64,000 nt of DNA from Syngnathus acus (taxonomy: Eukaryota; Chordata; Actinopteri; Syngnathiformes; Syngnathidae): positions 10,746,501 through 10,810,500 of the forward strand of contig NC_051101.1 of assembly GCF_901709675.1 (NCBI RefSeq), read 5' to 3'. The notes below the pieces were generated by a model, which worked only from the letters and a program-made list of their open reading frames with translations, did not search any database and had not been told where the DNA came from. Positions 61,633-64,000 of the stretch are shown here, piece by piece. The first letter of the stretch is position 1. Every line of letters begins with the position of its first letter. A program made the translations under genes and the position numbers.

Positions 61633-62125
61633 TCCCGGAATGGTTTGTGTCACTGTACCGGTAATAATCACCACTTCATGATTGACGCGTCCCAAACGAG
61701 AGCCTCTTCCAGGCAAGGATCGCGATAGAACGCAGATGGGATTCGCTATGATTCGCCGACATGTCGTGTAGCCTAAACACTTCCCCCCTCCTTCTCGTTG
61801 TCTGCCAAACAAACACATTTTTGGGCAAGCGCGCACCTTGCACATCATCCCATTGTCTGATCTCTTCTCTTGAGCATGAATAGAATGTTTCCAGCCGCGA
61901 TGGCGTATTGTCACTGTGAATAGATGCACTTAAAATTGGGTCAACTTATGCTCGGCGCGCTCATGTGTGCAGCGTGTTGCCAGAAGGCGTGTAGATGGAA
62001 GCATGCTGTCATACGCTCACCGGAATTCTCCCTGGAGAAATGCCCTCAACCTCGTATAAAAGGCTTGGAAAAACAACACAATGATGCTTGTGTTGATATT
62101 AAAGATACAGTCATTTATAAAGATA

Positions 62126-62417
62126 CAGTAATTTTCGTTTATCGCGGATAGTTGGTTCCAAAAACCATCCGCGATAAATGAAATCCGCGAATAATGAGTT
62201 AGCGGAAAGATGCTAATTCGCGATCGTGCTAACGGACTTCTAAAGGAATGTAAACGAACATTTGGAGCAATACTACATTGTCCTAAAGGTTAGACACATG
62301 TTTCCTCAATTTAGAAGTTTTGTTTTGACTTTTAAATGTTTTTTTTAATTTGTGGAAAAAAATCCGCGATGTAGTGAAGCCGCGATAAACGAAACGTGAA
62401 GTAGCGAGGGATCACTG
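62126..62417 (-). mobile_element. Tigger/pogo-like MITE, copy B, inverted
   Basis: 292 bp flanked by TA. Its reverse complement begins CAGTGATCCCTCGCTACTTC, as does copy A, and shares internal blocks such as AAACATTTAAAAGTCAAAA and the CATTTGGAGCAATACTACAT segment. It is shorter than copy A by small internal deletions. Confidence 0.72.
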
Positions 62418-64000
62418 TACTTACAATTTTGATATAACTTTTGAGCTGGCATTGTAATGTTTTTACTACTTCTCTCTATCGGGTCATGGTGTGAGAAGGC
62501 ATGTTGTCTCGTCGATCCGGACACTTGAGACCGAAGACTATAAATTGAAGAATAATGGAGAAAAGAGTGCTTTGTTCTACAATGATTTGGTTGCATCTCA
62601 TTAAAATGCAATGAATCGTCACTCAGCTCTGAGTGGGAATGTTTGCCCACCTTGTAATATGTTTTTACGTTTGAAAATGATTATGCCTATTGACACAGTG
62701 GTTTTATATTTTGGGGAAAGAAGAGACTGTAAAGGGGTTTAAGAGTTTGGTTTTAAATCACCGCTAATCATTGATAATTAACACAGAATCACTGGTGGAG
62801 CTAGAGGGGGAGAGGCGGGGGCACTGCCCCCCTTAAAATATTTCTGACCCCCCCAGGTGCCAGGTCAAATAATTGACTTTTGGGTATTTTCCGATTTTTC
62901 ATACATTTTTGTTCATATTTCCACTCTTTTATCAGCATTTTTAAAAGAATTTTACAAGTTTATAAAAAATCTAAAAATACAGAAATATAAATGTTTTGTA
63001 CCCCCCTCAAAAAAAAAAAAAAATGCTGCCCAAAACAATGTCCCCCTTTTATTTATTTTTCATACTCGGGCAAAACTGTCTGGAATTTGAGGCTGAAAAC
63101 ATGTCAGTGTGGAAAATGATCTGTTGATATTAAGTAACCAAAACACGCTCATAAAACTCACATACTAAAGTACTGTTAAGCTGAACAAAAGTTCAAGAGT
63201 TAGAAAATGGAATGATGGGAGTCCAACATAAGGTAGACGTCAGGGGGTCAAATAAAGAGATTTTCTGTAGACTCAACTCCGGTGCTGGCCCGAGTCCTCG
63301 ATGACAAAGTGCTTTGCGTCAATAGTGAGAGTCTACGATGTCGCCATGTGTGTGTGAATAAATGTGCAAGGGTCGTACAGAGAGGGCCCTCCATTTTAAA
63401 CAAAGGCCTCCCAGTGTTTGCATCTCTGAAAGCCACATTATTCAAACATTTTGAATATCTTCTTTTATGCTGGCTCACGCTTAGCTTTTGGATCCATTAA
63501 TGTCTTGGCAACTTTTTTAAAAGTGCTGACTGACCATAGGCTGACTTAAGTTTACGTGGTGACTTGTTGGTGCGTGGAGGAGGAGGGGGGGGGGGGGTCA
63601 CGTGAACAAAAGAGGTCGTTGCTTCAAGAAGACGCGTTAGTTTGTTGGACTCAGCATTTCATACTTCTAGCTTCTCTCTGTGTCTTATTAGCCTGAACTC
63701 TTTAAGGATGTCATGTTAATTATGGGAACGGCTCAAAGGTGAGCATACAGGATGGATTAATTTTGGGACGGATGACGCTTTACTATATTTGAGTTTTAGG
63801 TACAGTATATCATTGTTCTGCTTTCTACGTTAAGGAATTTGAAGCAATGTTTTTTTTTTTTTTTCCATGTGTGATGTGAGGTCAAGGTGATGTGCCGCTG
63901 CTCTCAGTGTGTAGAGACATTTTGTGAATATTTGTAGTCTGTATGTCATGTTAAATTTGTCTCAAGGTTTGTTCTTCACTATTTTTCTATACCTTGCGTG
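62418..64000. other. Right end of window, no supported gene
   Basis: It contains the repeat fragment 62790-62863 related to 47841-47890, poly-A/T and G tracts (63587-63598). One isolated donor-like site near 63738 follows a short ATG frame (MGTAQ, then GTGAGC). That frame could be a first coding exon of a gene to the right, but there is nothing to support it beyond the donor. Confidence 0.45.

Noticed and set aside
63722-63740. Short ATG frame MGTAQ ending at a GTGAGC donor as first exon of the next gene
   Set aside because: One donor-like site and six codons are too little; such sites occur often by chance.
1-64000. CRISPR array, prophage, rRNA or tRNA genes
   Set aside because: No spaced identical repeats, phage genes or cloverleaf sequences with conserved A and B boxes were noticed; the simple repeats are ordinary vertebrate microsatellites.

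Overview
This is a ray-finned fish genome window, most likely a percomorph teleost. Three things point there: compact multi-exon vertebrate genes, a Rex3-type retrotransposon with its GATG-repeat tail, and many microsatellites and small inverted-repeat DNA transposons. I identified genes by joining exons at splice sites that keep the reading frame and comparing the result with remembered vertebrate families. No database search was possible.

From left to right there are five protein-coding genes. (1) A plekhg4b-like Dbl-family RhoGEF on the minus strand, 98-12032, with candidate 5' exons reaching back to about 24 kb. (2) nkd2, a Naked cuticle Wnt antagonist, on the minus strand, 24994-43080, with a 15.1 kb intron. 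(3) trip13, an AAA+ HORMA remodeller, on the minus strand, 46942-49480. (4) brd9, the bromodomain subunit of non-canonical BAF, on the plus strand, 49914-53713. (5) zdhhc11, a DHHC palmitoyltransferase, on the plus strand, 55075-57586. trip13 and brd9 are head to head over 433 bp. The order and relative orientation zdhhc11-brd9-trip13-nkd2 is the one I recall from human 5p15.33, which supports all four names. 57.6-64 kb holds repeats and a GC-rich block that could be the promoter of a further gene beyond the window.

The genes do not form a pathway. They are a syntenic block of unrelated functions: Rho signalling, Wnt feedback, meiotic and spindle checkpoint, chromatin, and protein lipidation. 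For all four named genes in the block and for the visible part of plekhg4b, the exon lengths sum to whole codons, and there is no internal stop in the joined reading frames.

Non-genic content: a 5'-truncated Rex3 copy with 21-bp flanking repeats; three families of palindromic MITE-like elements, two of them present as inverted pairs; a hAT-like remnant; a dispersed repeat near the 3' ends of trip13 and brd9; long GA, TATC, TAAAA and G tracts; four CTCF-like motifs; and ETS or CRE motifs at likely promoters. I found no CRISPR, prophage, toxin or novel multi-gene system. The more unusual observations concern how repeats and local duplications have copied splice sites in the plekhg4b gene.
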